Positions 50,949-58,970 of a stretch of 64,000 nucleotides of DNA are shown here, piece by piece. Under the pieces are notes generated by a model. That model worked only from the letters and a program-made list of their open reading frames with translations, searched no databases and was not told the DNA's origin. The stretch covers positions 1-64,000 of the forward strand of contig CAZTOU010000018.1 in the NCBI GenBank assembly GCA_964615365.1, in the 5' to 3' direction. Position 1 is the first letter of the stretch. Each line of letters opens with the position of its first letter. Source of the DNA: CAVXZE01 sp964615365 (GTDB lineage Bacteria; Myxococcota_A; UBA9160; UBA6930). The translations under genes were made by a program, and so were the position numbers.

Positions 50949-52661
50949 TCAGCCTTCCGCCGCTTCGAGGACCCGTTCCAGCCAGGCCCGATCCAGCGCC
51001 AGTCCCGCCTCGTGGAGCACGACTTCCAGCGCGCTGGTATCGCCGATGGGTTCGTCCCCGGGAAGGTTGTCTGCGTAGAGGAGCGCGACGATCTGTTCAC
51101 CGCTCTCGATCGGTGCGACGTAGGCTTCCCCGGGGATCGCATTGCCGAGCAGGACCGCGAGGCGTTGATCGCCATCGTCCGCGGGCGCCGCGCGCACCGG
51201 GCTGCGGCTGTCGAGGACCTGACGGAACCAGGCGGGCTCCCGATGAGGAAGGGTGACCTCGCGAAGGCCCCGCTGGTCGGGACCCCCCGCCTTCTGCAGA
51301 CCGACCTGTGCGATGCCCTGTGCCGTGTCGTCCCGGATCATGAACATCGCGACTCGGGAGAGGGTCTCCGACGCGAAGTGGAGGACCTGGGGAAGCACCT
51401 CTCCCCGGGAGGAAGGATCGCGGATTCGCGCGCTCACCTGCTTGAGTCGGGCGAGGCTGTCCGGCGAGAGCGAGTCTGTCGGAGAGGGCGGCGCATCCGC
51501 TGCGCAGTGCCTGGAGGTGCGGGCGACCAGGATGTCGCGCAGACCGGCGGCGTACTCGTCCCGCTGGGGCAGGCAGCGCGGGTCGGCGAGGTGGCTGGCG
51601 GTCGGCTTCTCGGCGATCGCATCGGGCCGAGATCCCTTTGCGCGACCGCGGAGCGGATCCTCTCCGGGCTCGACCATCAACACGATGGGCATCTGCCGGG
51701 AGTGGGCCCGCAGGCGTTGGATGATCTCCACGCAATCGTTGGCGCCGGAGAGCGGATCGGAGGGCGCGTTGGTCGACAGCACGACCAGCGGCTCCTCCGC
51801 GCGAGCCAGGTACTGGCGGATCCGGCTGATGCCCAGCTCGGAACGCTGAAAGATGTGAACTCGGGGGAAGGTGTCGGAGAGGCCCTGCTTCACCCACTCG
51901 AGCACGGCGAGATCCGCGTCGATGGCGATCACCGGCGAAGGCGGTCGGGATTCGGGCGCGACGGCACATGGCGGCGCCGGGTCGGGCGCCTCCTCGACCG
52001 CGACGAGTGGCTCGGGCTCGAGCATCGGCTCGGCGGTGACGATCAGCTCCTCCGGGGGATGACTCTCCTCGATGGTGACGATCGCCTCCTCCGAAAGAGT
52101 CTCGCCCTCGTCGGTGTCGAATTCGCCCTCCCCGTCGAACATGAGTGAATCGCAGGAGGGGTCCTCGTCCGTATCGCCTCCCTTTTCGTCCGCGCGGCGG
52201 GTGTAGTCGAGCGCCAGAAACTGGGGGTTGACTCCCGAGCTCGAGAAGGTCTCCCCGTCGACGACGTCGTCGCGGACCTCGAAGCTGAACTCCCCGGTCT
52301 CCCAGCGGAACATCTGCATGACCGCGCCTTCGACATTCTCCCGGCGCAGCTCCTCCAGGAGCTCGGCGCTCGAGAGAGAACGGTCGATCAGGACGGTGTC
52401 CAGGCCCACGCCCTCGGCGCGAGCCTGTTCCCAGGCGGCGTCCAGCTCGGCAGGAGGCACCGTCTCCGAGCCGGCGACCAGCTCGCGCAGACTCGTCGAA
52501 TCGCCCTCGCGGAAAGCGCCTCGAATCAGCCCGTCCCGGAAGATGATCCGACCGTTTCCGAGATCGGTTCGCAGGAGCAGCACACCCGACTTTCTGGACA
52601 GGCTGATGACCTGCAGGATATCGCCGAGGCCCAGGTCCTCGAGACTGCCGACCAGACTCAT
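50949..52661 (-). CDS. DUF4388 protein with pseudo-receiver and GAF-like domain
   Basis: 570-residue signalling protein. N-terminal DUF4388 (SLVGSLEDLGLGDILQVISL, KSGVLLLRTD) continues through a helical region (about 60-150). An acidic linker leads to a receiver-like segment (VIAIDADLAVLEWVKQGL, LVVLSTNAP) lacking the usual DxxMPxMDG acceptor. A C-terminal GAF-like domain follows (VLPQVLHFASETLSRVAMFM, IVALLYADNLPGDEPIGD). ATG at 52661 with GGAG five bases upstream. It lies upstream of the che genes on the same strand but across a 238-bp gap in which no clear promoter or terminator was recognised. Its role in the chemosensory pathway is inferred from location and from similar clusters. Confidence 0.72.
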   Translation of the reverse strand: MSLVGSLEDLGLGDILQVISLSRKSGVLLLRTDLGNGRIIFRDGLIRGAFREGDSTSLRELVAGSETVPPAELDAAWEQARAEGVGLDTVLIDRSLSSAELLEELRRENVEGAVMQMFRWETGEFSFEVRDDVVDGETFSSSGVNPQFLALDYTRRADEKGGDTDEDPSCDSLMFDGEGEFDTDEGETLSEEAIVTIEESHPPEELIVTAEPMLEPEPLVAVEEAPDPAPPCAVAPESRPPSPVIAIDADLAVLEWVKQGLSDTFPRVHIFQRSELGISRIRQYLARAEEPLVVLSTNAPSDPLSGANDCVEIIQRLRAHSRQMPIVLMVEPGEDPLRGRAKGSRPDAIAEKPTASHLADPRCLPQRDEYAAGLRDILVARTSRHCAADAPPSPTDSLSPDSLARLKQVSARIRDPSSRGEVLPQVLHFASETLSRVAMFMIRDDTAQGIAQVGLQKAGGPDQRGLREVTLPHREPAWFRQVLDSRSPVRAAPADDGDQRLAVLLGNAIPGEAYVAPIESGEQIVALLYADNLPGDEPIGDTSALEVVLHEAGLALDRAWLERVLEAAEG

Positions 52662-52837
52662 CCGAACTCCGATAGGGTGTAGCGTGGAGAGCTTCCCCGC
52701 CGTCAAGCAGAAGCCTCCAGAGAACCAATCGGCGGTCGGAGGTGGGACTTGACCCGGATTATTGCCGAGCGCTCCGCCCCTTCCCGGTGTCCTTTGACTC
52801 CGCTGCGCGAGTCATCCGGGTGGAGAAGAGGAACCGC

Positions 52838-53488
52838 TCACGATGGGAATCGGCCTCGGGGAATCGTCTTCCCCGCGGGTGGCCCCGGCCGGGATGGGAC
52901 GGTGTGACGCCGACGAGGCAGGGCAGCCGCCCCGCGATCGAGCCGGATCGCGAGATCAGAGCCCGAAAGCCGACCCGCCGTCTCCAGGAGGCCGGCCCGC
53001 GCCTGGCCGGCTTCCTCCGGCGTCACCCACAGGCTGAGCCGCAGTGCGCTCGGGCGCTCGGACAGGGCCGCGGCGACCCCCTCGAGCACGAGGCCGGCTG
53101 AACGGTCGGCTTCGAGGTTCGAGACCGCCTTGCCGGGGAGGGCAATCCCCGCAATCCCCGAGCGCAGCCCGAGGATCCGCTCCGTCGCGTTCTCGGCCAC
53201 CAGGCGGAGCGTCTCGTCCCTGAACTCGAACCTGGGGCCGAGACCCAACGTCAGCAGCAGGGGAGTCCGCATCCGGCCACCCGTGGGGAAGAGAGCGGCT
53301 TCGCCCCGCTCCCCGGTCAACTCCTCCCGCTGGAGGCGGTCCGAGAGGAGCCCGCAGAGGCGCCAGTCCGCCCGGGCCGCGGGCCCGCGAAGCGGGCGGT
53401 CGCAGGCGAAGAACGGCGTCACCAGGACGTCGACGACGACCTGATCCAGGCGCACGGTCTCGATTTCGAGGGCCAGGGTCAAGCTCAA
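52838..53488 (-). CDS. Stand-alone M17 leucyl aminopeptidase N-terminal domain protein
   Basis: 216 residues resembling only the N-terminal macro-like domain of M17 (PepA) aminopeptidases: VVDVLVTPFFACDRPLRGPA, then TPLLLTLGLGPRFEFRDETL and GIAGIALPG. The zinc-binding catalytic domain is absent and no following frame supplies it, so it is not a peptidase by itself. A ligand-binding or DNA-binding role, as known for PepA N-domains, is possible. TTG start at 53488 overlaps nusB as TTGA. The last ~35 residues are Arg/Pro-rich and may be a run-on tail. It is the last gene of the operon. Confidence 0.65.
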   Translation of the reverse strand: MSLTLALEIETVRLDQVVVDVLVTPFFACDRPLRGPAARADWRLCGLLSDRLQREELTGERGEAALFPTGGRMRTPLLLTLGLGPRFEFRDETLRLVAENATERILGLRSGIAGIALPGKAVSNLEADRSAGLVLEGVAAALSERPSALRLSLWVTPEEAGQARAGLLETAGRLSGSDLAIRLDRGAAALPRRRHTVPSRPGPPAGKTIPRGRFPS

Positions 53489-53937
53489 CCGGAGACCTCC
53501 CGGGACACCGAATCCAGAATGCCGTTCACGAAGGCCGGCGACCGCTCGCCGGCGAAGCGGTGCGCCAGCTCCACGGCCTCGTCGATGGCGATCGGCGCGG
53601 GCGTATCGGTGTGGAGGATCTCGTAGGCGCCGATCCGCAGCACGTTGCGGTCCACCGCGGCCATCCGATCGAGGCGCCAGTGCTGGCTGTGCGCGGAGAG
53701 ACGATCGTCCAGCTCCTGGCGCAGACGGCAGACTCCGGTGACGAGCTCCTTGGCGAAGACGCGGGCTCCTTCGGGCAGCTCGAAATGGGCGACCGCCCGC
53801 TCGAAGGCCTCCTCCGCCCGCGCCATCTCAGACCCTGCCGTCTCGGCCGTCTTTCGCCGCGCCATGTCGACCGCGTAGAGCACCTGCAGGGCGGCCTCGC
53901 GAGAGCGATGGCGGGTGGACGGCCGCGCGCGGGTCAC
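53485..53937 (-). CDS. nusB: Transcription antitermination factor NusB
   Basis: All-helical RNA-binding protein that, with S10 (NusE), allows antitermination of rRNA transcripts. The 150-residue product has SREAALQVLYAVDM near the N-terminus and the C-terminal signature MAAVDRNVLRIGAYEIL, IAIDEAVELAHRFAGERSPAFVNGIL (quoted in parts), both diagnostic. GTG start at 53937 overlaps ribH as GTGA. ribH-nusB adjacency is the usual arrangement. Confidence 0.94.
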   Translation of the reverse strand: MTRARPSTRHRSREAALQVLYAVDMARRKTAETAGSEMARAEEAFERAVAHFELPEGARVFAKELVTGVCRLRQELDDRLSAHSQHWRLDRMAAVDRNVLRIGAYEILHTDTPAPIAIDEAVELAHRFAGERSPAFVNGILDSVSREVSG

Positions 53938-54431
53938 GAATCGTCTCCCGCCGGGCCGGGGGGAAGGCCGTCGAGGACCGGGCGGAGACGCGCCATCTCG
54001 ATGGCGGCCAGCGCCGCCTCCTCGCCCTTGTTCCCGTCGGCTCCACCGGTGCGGGCCAGGGCCTGCTCCACGTCGTCGGTGGTGAGCACACCGAATGCGA
54101 TCGGCACTCCGGTGTCGCGGATCGCTTCGCGAATCCCATCGGTCACCGCGCGACAGACGTAGTCGAAGTGGGGGGTGCCTCCGCGGATCACCGCTCCCAG
54201 CGCAACCAGGGCATCGTAGCGCCCGGTGTTCGCGAGAGTCCGCGCAGCCTGGGGGATTTCGAAGGCGCCCGGCACCCAGGCGACGTGGACGTCCGACGGA
54301 GAGCAGCCGCGACGACCCAGCTCCGCGGTGCAGCCCTCGAGCAGGCGTAGCGAGACCATGTGATTGAAGCGCGAGACGACGATTCCGAAGCGAAGCTCGC
54401 TGGCGTCGGAGTCCACCGAATAGGTCCTCAC
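53934..54431 (-). CDS. ribH: 6,7-dimethyl-8-ribityllumazine synthase
   Basis: Condenses the ribityl-pyrimidine with dihydroxybutanone phosphate to form lumazine in riboflavin synthesis. The 165-residue protein shows GIVVSRFNHMVSLRLLEG, the VPGAFEIP substrate loop, GAVIRGGTPHFDYVC and FGVLTTDDVEQALARTGG with the NKG motif (DGNKGEEAA). GTG start at 54431 overlaps ribD as GTGA. The ribE (riboflavin synthase) and ribBA genes that often lie between ribD and ribH are not here. Confidence 0.95.
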   Translation of the reverse strand: MRTYSVDSDASELRFGIVVSRFNHMVSLRLLEGCTAELGRRGCSPSDVHVAWVPGAFEIPQAARTLANTGRYDALVALGAVIRGGTPHFDYVCRAVTDGIREAIRDTGVPIAFGVLTTDDVEQALARTGGADGNKGEEAALAAIEMARLRPVLDGLPPGPAGDDS

Positions 54432-55555
54432 CCGCTCTCCTCATCTCCCGGCATCGCGATGCCGTGAAGGTACAGATCCTCTCCCATGCGCTTCACGCTC
54501 CGCACCTCGAACCGGACCCGCGACGAGAGCCTCGGGAGGTGCAGGGCAGCGACGGCGGGCCGCCCATCCCCTCCGATCAGGGCCGGAGCCGCGAACCAGT
54601 GTACCTCGTCGACCAGACCCTCCCGGAGCAGTGCAGCCGCGAGGCCGCCCCCTCCCTCGACGAGGAGCGCGGTGAGGCCCTCCTCGGCGAGCCGCGCGAG
54701 GGCGGCGGGCAGATCGAGGTGCCTTCCGCGACGCGGAATCGGAAGTACCCGAACGCCGCGGGCTTCCAGGCGTCGCCTGCGCTCCGCGCGCGCTCCTGGC
54801 GCGGCGAGAACCCAGGTGGGGGCGGCATCGCAGCCGCGGAAGAGCTGGCGACCGATGGGGAGGGCCAGCCCGGAATCCACCACGACCCGGATCGGCCGCC
54901 GCACCACCAGCCCGTCGCGCCGCGCCAAGAGCTCGGGATCGTCCGACCGCACCGTCCCCGAGCCCACCGCGATCGCGTCTGCACGGGCTCGGAGTGCGTG
55001 AACCCGTGCCCGCGAGCGCTCGCCGGTGATCCAGCGGGATTCGCCGCGGGAGGTGGCGATGCGGCCGTCCAGCGATGCCGCCAGCTTGAGCGCCACCCAG
55101 GGACGTCCCCGTTCGACCCGAGAGAGAAAGCCCCGGTGTTGATAGCGGCAGGCCTCCTCGAGGACTCCCACCTCCACCCGCAGACCGCGGGAGCGGAGAC
55201 GACGCAGGCCTCGGCCCCCGACCTCGCGGCTCGGGTCCGGGTGCCCGACGACGACCCTGGAGATCCCCGCTTCCGCCACGGCGGTCGTGCAGGGAGGCGT
55301 CCGTCCCTGGTGACAGCAGGGCTCGAGGGTCACCGCCAGGGAGGCACCGCGGAGGCAAGCGCGGCCGTGGCGCCTCCGGGCATTCTCCATGGCGACGATC
55401 TCCGCGTGCGCGCCCCCGGGGGGGCGCGTGTAGCCGCGGCCCAGAACGCGATCGCCGCGGTAGACCACGGCTCCGACCGGCGGATTGGGAAAGGACAAGC
55501 CCTCGGCGCGCCGGGCCTGCCCGAGGGCGAGACGCATGGCCCGCTCCGGAGTCAC
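54428..55555 (-). CDS. ribD: Bifunctional riboflavin deaminase/reductase
   Basis: Deaminates then reduces the pyrimidine intermediate of riboflavin synthesis. The 375-residue protein has an N-terminal zinc deaminase domain (GGAHAEIVAM; EPCCHQGRTPPCT) and a C-terminal reductase domain (VALKLAASLDGRIATSRGES, ITGERSRARVHALRARADAI). GTG start at 55555. It lies 10 bp after the nrdR stop, immediately downstream of the strong hairpin encoded by the nrdR tail. Confidence 0.94.
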   Translation of the reverse strand: MTPERAMRLALGQARRAEGLSFPNPPVGAVVYRGDRVLGRGYTRPPGGAHAEIVAMENARRRHGRACLRGASLAVTLEPCCHQGRTPPCTTAVAEAGISRVVVGHPDPSREVGGRGLRRLRSRGLRVEVGVLEEACRYQHRGFLSRVERGRPWVALKLAASLDGRIATSRGESRWITGERSRARVHALRARADAIAVGSGTVRSDDPELLARRDGLVVRRPIRVVVDSGLALPIGRQLFRGCDAAPTWVLAAPGARAERRRRLEARGVRVLPIPRRGRHLDLPAALARLAEEGLTALLVEGGGGLAAALLREGLVDEVHWFAAPALIGGDGRPAVAALHLPRLSSRVRFEVRSVKRMGEDLYLHGIAMPGDEESG

Positions 55556-55565
55556 GCCGCGAGTC

Positions 55566-56063
55566 TCAGGAATCGCCCTCGGGCTCCCCCTGCCGAGAAG
55601 GGGAGTCCGAGGGCGATTCCGCCATCGAGGCGAAGAATGCGGCGTAGTCGCCGGCGCTGGCGAAGCGCCGGAAGACCGATGCGAAGCGAGCCGCCGCCAT
55701 CGGATCCAAGACCATCAGCTCCTCCAGCACCAGCTGGCCGACGTATTCGGTGCTCACCTCCGCCTCCCCGGTCTCGGGCAGAAGCCTCTCGACGCGGTCC
55801 ACCAGCCGCTGAACGGCCTTCTCGCTCACCGGACGCTTCGCGCAGGCCTTCTGGATGCTGTGCTCCAGCTTGCCGCGATCGTACTCCTCGCGCCGCTCGT
55901 CGCGCTTGATGATCTTCGGCTGGATCTCCTCGATCCGCTCCCGAGTGGTGAAGCGGCGGCTGCACTCGTCGCATTCCCGGCGCCGTCGGATCTCCTGGGA
56001 GTCGCGCGTGAGTCGGGAGTCGATCACCCGATTGCTCACCTCGCCGCAGAAGGGGCAGCGCAT
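55566..56063 (-). CDS. nrdR: Transcriptional repressor NrdR
   Basis: Zinc-ribbon/ATP-cone repressor of ribonucleotide reductase genes. The zinc ribbon has C3, C6, C31 and C34 (RCPFC, ECDEC). The ATP cone (about 50-140) starts PKIIKRDERREEYDRGKLEH and contains IQKACAKRPVS and EYVGQLVLEEL. At 165 residues it is slightly long; the last ~16 residues (SPSDSPSRQGEPEGDS) are non-conserved and coincide with a 20-bp inverted repeat. It follows the rpiB-glyA gene by 2 bp, in the conserved glyA-nrdR-ribD order. Confidence 0.93.
   Translation of the reverse strand: MRCPFCGEVSNRVIDSRLTRDSQEIRRRRECDECSRRFTTRERIEEIQPKIIKRDERREEYDRGKLEHSIQKACAKRPVSEKAVQRLVDRVERLLPETGEAEVSTEYVGQLVLEELMVLDPMAAARFASVFRRFASAGDYAAFFASMAESPSDSPSRQGEPEGDS
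55570..55619 (-). promoter_or_regulatory. 20-bp stem-loop in the 3' end of nrdR
   Basis: The arms 55570-55589 and 55600-55619 pair over 13 perfect bp, one G/T position, then 6 perfect bp around a 10-nt loop. The structure encodes the poorly conserved NrdR C-terminus and lies just before ribD. It could attenuate or process the transcript between nrdR and the riboflavin genes. No T-run follows, so an intrinsic terminator is less likely. Base pairing is direct; function is inferred. Confidence 0.6.
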
Positions 56064-56065
56064 GG

Positions 56066-57769
56066 TCAGCCCGCACCGATCCCGCGACCGACATGGATCG
56101 GGAAGCGCTCGCAGTGGGCCTCGACCTCCCGGCGTACCGCGGCGAGGGTCTCCTCCTCATCGGGGCTCTCGAGAACGCGAGCGATCCAATCGGCGATCTG
56201 AACCATTTCCTCCTCACCCATCCCCTGGGTGGTGACCGCCGGCGTCCCGATGCGGACTCCCGACGTGACCATCGGCTTCCGCGGATCGAATGGGACCTTG
56301 TTCCTGTTGGTGGTGATCCCGGCCCGCTCCAGGGCGATCTGGGCGTCGATGCCGGTGAGCTCGCGGCCGACGAGTGAAATCAGGAGGAGATGGGTGTCGG
56401 TACCTCCCGAGACGATCCCGATGCCGCGCCGCGCGAGGCCCTCGGCCAGAACCCGCGCATTCGCGACCACCTTCTCGCAGTAGTCGCGGAAGCCGGGGGC
56501 CAGGGCCTCCAGGAAGGCCACCGCCTTGGCGGCGATCAGGTGCATCATCGGTCCGCCCTGTCCACCCGGGAAGACCGCGCTGTCGATTCTCTTGGCGAAG
56601 GGCGCATCGCAGAGGATCATCCCGCCGCGGGGACCGCGCAGCGTCTTGTGGGTGGTCGTCGCGATCAGCTGGGCGCTTCCGACGGGGCTGGGGTGGACTC
56701 CGCTCGCCACCAGCCCGGCGATGTGGGCGATGTCGGCGAAGAGCAGCGCCCCCGCCTCGTCGGCGATCTCGCGAAAGCGATCGAAGTCGATGATTCGCGA
56801 GTACGCGCTCGCCCCGCACTGGATCAGCTTGGGACGATGCGCGAGGGCCAGGCTGCGCACCTCGTCGTAGTCGATCCGCTCATCCTCGCGGGAGACTCCG
56901 TAGGGAACGATCCGGTAGAGCTTCCCCGAGAAGTTGACCGGGCTTCCGTGGGTCAGATGCCCGCCGTGATCGAGGTTCATGGCGAGAACGGTGTCCCCCA
57001 CCTCGAGGACGGCCCGGTAGATGGACTCGTTGGCCTGGGATCCCGAGTGGGGCTGGACGTTTATGTGGTCCGCGCCGAAGAGCTCCCGGGCGCGCTCGAT
57101 GGCCAGGTTCTCGGCTTCGTCGACCACGTCGCAGCCGCCGTAGTAGCGCCTCCCCGGATAGCCCTCGGCGTACTTGTTGGTGGGAACGGAACCCATCGCC
57201 TCGAGGACCGCCTCGGAGACGAAATTCTCCGAAGCGATCAGCTGGAGATCGGTCGCCTGGCGCCGCGCCTCCCGTCGCAGCACGTCGGCGACGATCGGGT
57301 CGGCGGCGCGGAGGGCACCGAACTCGGTGCGGGTGAGCGCATCGATTCCGGCCACGCGTCGGGTGTGCCGCCCGCCCTCGAAGGGCGTCGCCAGCCATCT
57401 CTCGACGATCGCCCAGGCGGTCGAGGGGTCGGTGGTGTCGCCGGCGAGGGCCAACACGTTGGCGTCGTTGTGCTCGCGGGCCTTGGCCGCCGTCTCGACG
57501 TCGTGAACCAGTGCGGCGCGGACGTTCGGGAAGCGGTTCGCCGTGTACATCACCCCGAGCCCGGTCCCGCAGATCACGATGGCGCGAGAGGCCTCTCCCG
57601 TGGACACCGCGCGTGCGGCGGGCGCCGCGAACTCGGGATAGTCCACCGAATCGGTTCCGTGGGTGCCCAGGTCGCGGACCTGGTATCCCGACGCCTCGAG
57701 TCGCTCGCGAAGCGTTCGCTTCAGCGGGAAGCCGCGGTGATCGTTCGCCAGGTAGATCGAATCGCCCAT
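56066..57769 (-). CDS. glyA: Fused ribose-5-phosphate isomerase B and serine hydroxymethyltransferase
   Basis: Single 567-residue frame joining two enzymes. Residues 1 to ~143 are RpiB, interconverting ribulose and ribose 5-phosphate: LANDHRGFPLKRTL, YPEFA, catalytic C67 in VICGTGLGVMYTANRFPN, and AREHNDANVLALAG with H100. A short linker leads to GlyA (about 148-567), the PLP enzyme making glycine and methylene-THF from serine: NKYAEGYPGRRYYGGCD, HSGSQAN, DHGGHLTHG and the PLP lysine K375 in TTTHKTLRGPRGG. Both active sites look complete. No start codon with a ribosome site was noticed at the boundary. In many genomes rpiB and glyA are separate neighbours just before nrdR; here they are one protein. 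Confidence 0.92.
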   Translation of the reverse strand: MGDSIYLANDHRGFPLKRTLRERLEASGYQVRDLGTHGTDSVDYPEFAAPAARAVSTGEASRAIVICGTGLGVMYTANRFPNVRAALVHDVETAAKAREHNDANVLALAGDTTDPSTAWAIVERWLATPFEGGRHTRRVAGIDALTRTEFGALRAADPIVADVLRREARRQATDLQLIASENFVSEAVLEAMGSVPTNKYAEGYPGRRYYGGCDVVDEAENLAIERARELFGADHINVQPHSGSQANESIYRAVLEVGDTVLAMNLDHGGHLTHGSPVNFSGKLYRIVPYGVSREDERIDYDEVRSLALAHRPKLIQCGASAYSRIIDFDRFREIADEAGALLFADIAHIAGLVASGVHPSPVGSAQLIATTTHKTLRGPRGGMILCDAPFAKRIDSAVFPGGQGGPMMHLIAAKAVAFLEALAPGFRDYCEKVVANARVLAEGLARRGIGIVSGGTDTHLLLISLVGRELTGIDAQIALERAGITTNRNKVPFDPRKPMVTSGVRIGTPAVTTQGMGEEEMVQIADWIARVLESPDEEETLAAVRREVEAHCERFPIHVGRGIGAG

Positions 57770-57777
57770 CAGGGCCG

Positions 57778-58014
57778 CTAGTCTCCGAGCTTGGCCTTCA
57801 GGTAGGCGATCGCCGCACCGATGGTCTGGATCTTCTCCGCGTCCTCGTCGGGAATCTCGACGTCGAACGCTTCTTCCATCGCCATCACCAGCTCGACGAT
57901 GTCGAGAGAATCCGCCCCGAGATCATCGGTGAACGATGCCTCCGCCACGACTTCCTCGCGGGATACGCCGAGCTGTTCCACGATGATCTCGACGACCCGC
58001 TCTTCCAGTGCCAT
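57778..58014 (-). CDS. acpP: Acyl carrier protein
   Basis: Carries growing acyl chains on phosphopantetheine for fatty-acid and lipid A synthesis. The 78-residue acidic protein has the DLGADSLDIVELVMAMEE motif; the Ser in GADSLD is the attachment site. ATG at 58014 behind GAGAGGAT. It follows fabD directly; the fabG gene usual between them is missing. It supplies acyl-ACP to LpxA and other enzymes in the window. Confidence 0.96.
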   Translation of the reverse strand: MALEERVVEIIVEQLGVSREEVVAEASFTDDLGADSLDIVELVMAMEEAFDVEIPDEDAEKIQTIGAAIAYLKAKLGD

Positions 58015-58025
58015 ATCCTCTCCCC

Positions 58026-58964
58026 TCAGTCCCCCAGGGCCGCCGCGACATCGGCCACCTCTGACATCGTGCTCGCCCCGAGGCGCTCCAAGCTCCGGTC
58101 GATCCGCTTCACCAGCGCGCTGAGCACGCGACCGGGACCGACCTCCAGAGACCGCGTCACCCCCATCTCCGCCAGACACTGTACAGATTCGGTGAAGCGA
58201 ACCGGAGCCGTGACCTGTCTGCGGAGCAGCTCCGGAACGCGGCTACCCTCGCTGTTGGGCCGGGCCTCGACGTTGGTCACGACCGGAACCTTCGAATCCG
58301 CAAAGCGCAGCCTCCCGAGCTCTCCGGCGAGCTTCTCGGCCGCAGACTCCATCAGGCTGCAGTGGAAGGGTGCGGAGACCGCGAGGGGCATCGCGCGTTT
58401 CGCGCCGCGGCTGCGGGCCTCCTGACCCGCCAGCTCGACGGCGGCGGCGGTGCCCGAGATCACGGTCTGCTGCGGCGAGTTGTAGTTCGCCGGGGCGACC
58501 ACCCCCCCCGAGGCGCGCTCGGCGGCGCGGCAGGCCTCGAGCACCTCCTCGGGGCCGCATCCCACGATCGCCGCCATGGCACCCTCGCCATCGGGAACCG
58601 CCTCCTGCATGAAGCTGCCCCGGGCGTGGACCAGAGCCACCGCACTCTCGAAGTCGAGAGACCCGGCGGCCACCAGAGCCGTGTACTCGCCCAGACTGTG
58701 TCCGGCCACGCAGACGGGGGAGATCTCGGTGATCTCCTCGAGGGCGCGAAGAATCGCGACGCTGGTGGTGAGAATGGCGGGCTGCTGGATCTCGGTGCGT
58801 CGCAGCTCCTCCTCGGGCCCCTCGAAGCAGAGCCGCGAGAGCGGCAATCCCAGTACGGCGTCGGCCGCGTCGAAGGTCGCGCGGGCCACAGGAGACGCCT
58901 CGTAGGCATCCCGCCCCATTCCGACCTCCTGGGATCCCTGGCCCGGGAAGAGCAGAGCCAGCAT
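58026..58964 (-). CDS. fabD: Malonyl-CoA:ACP transacylase
   Basis: Loads malonate from CoA to ACP for fatty-acid elongation. The 312-residue protein begins LALLFPGQGSQEVGMG and has the nucleophile elbow AGHSLGEYTAL, the QEAVPDGEGAMAAI region, APFHCSLM with the catalytic His, and the LEVGPGRVLSALVKRI C-terminal motif. ATG start at 58964. It lies 6 bp after rpmF; plsX and fabH, normally between rpmF and fabD, are absent. Confidence 0.95.
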   Translation of the reverse strand: MLALLFPGQGSQEVGMGRDAYEASPVARATFDAADAVLGLPLSRLCFEGPEEELRRTEIQQPAILTTSVAILRALEEITEISPVCVAGHSLGEYTALVAAGSLDFESAVALVHARGSFMQEAVPDGEGAMAAIVGCGPEEVLEACRAAERASGGVVAPANYNSPQQTVISGTAAAVELAGQEARSRGAKRAMPLAVSAPFHCSLMESAAEKLAGELGRLRFADSKVPVVTNVEARPNSEGSRVPELLRRQVTAPVRFTESVQCLAEMGVTRSLEVGPGRVLSALVKRIDRSLERLGASTMSEVADVAAALGD

Positions 58965-58970
58965 CGATGG

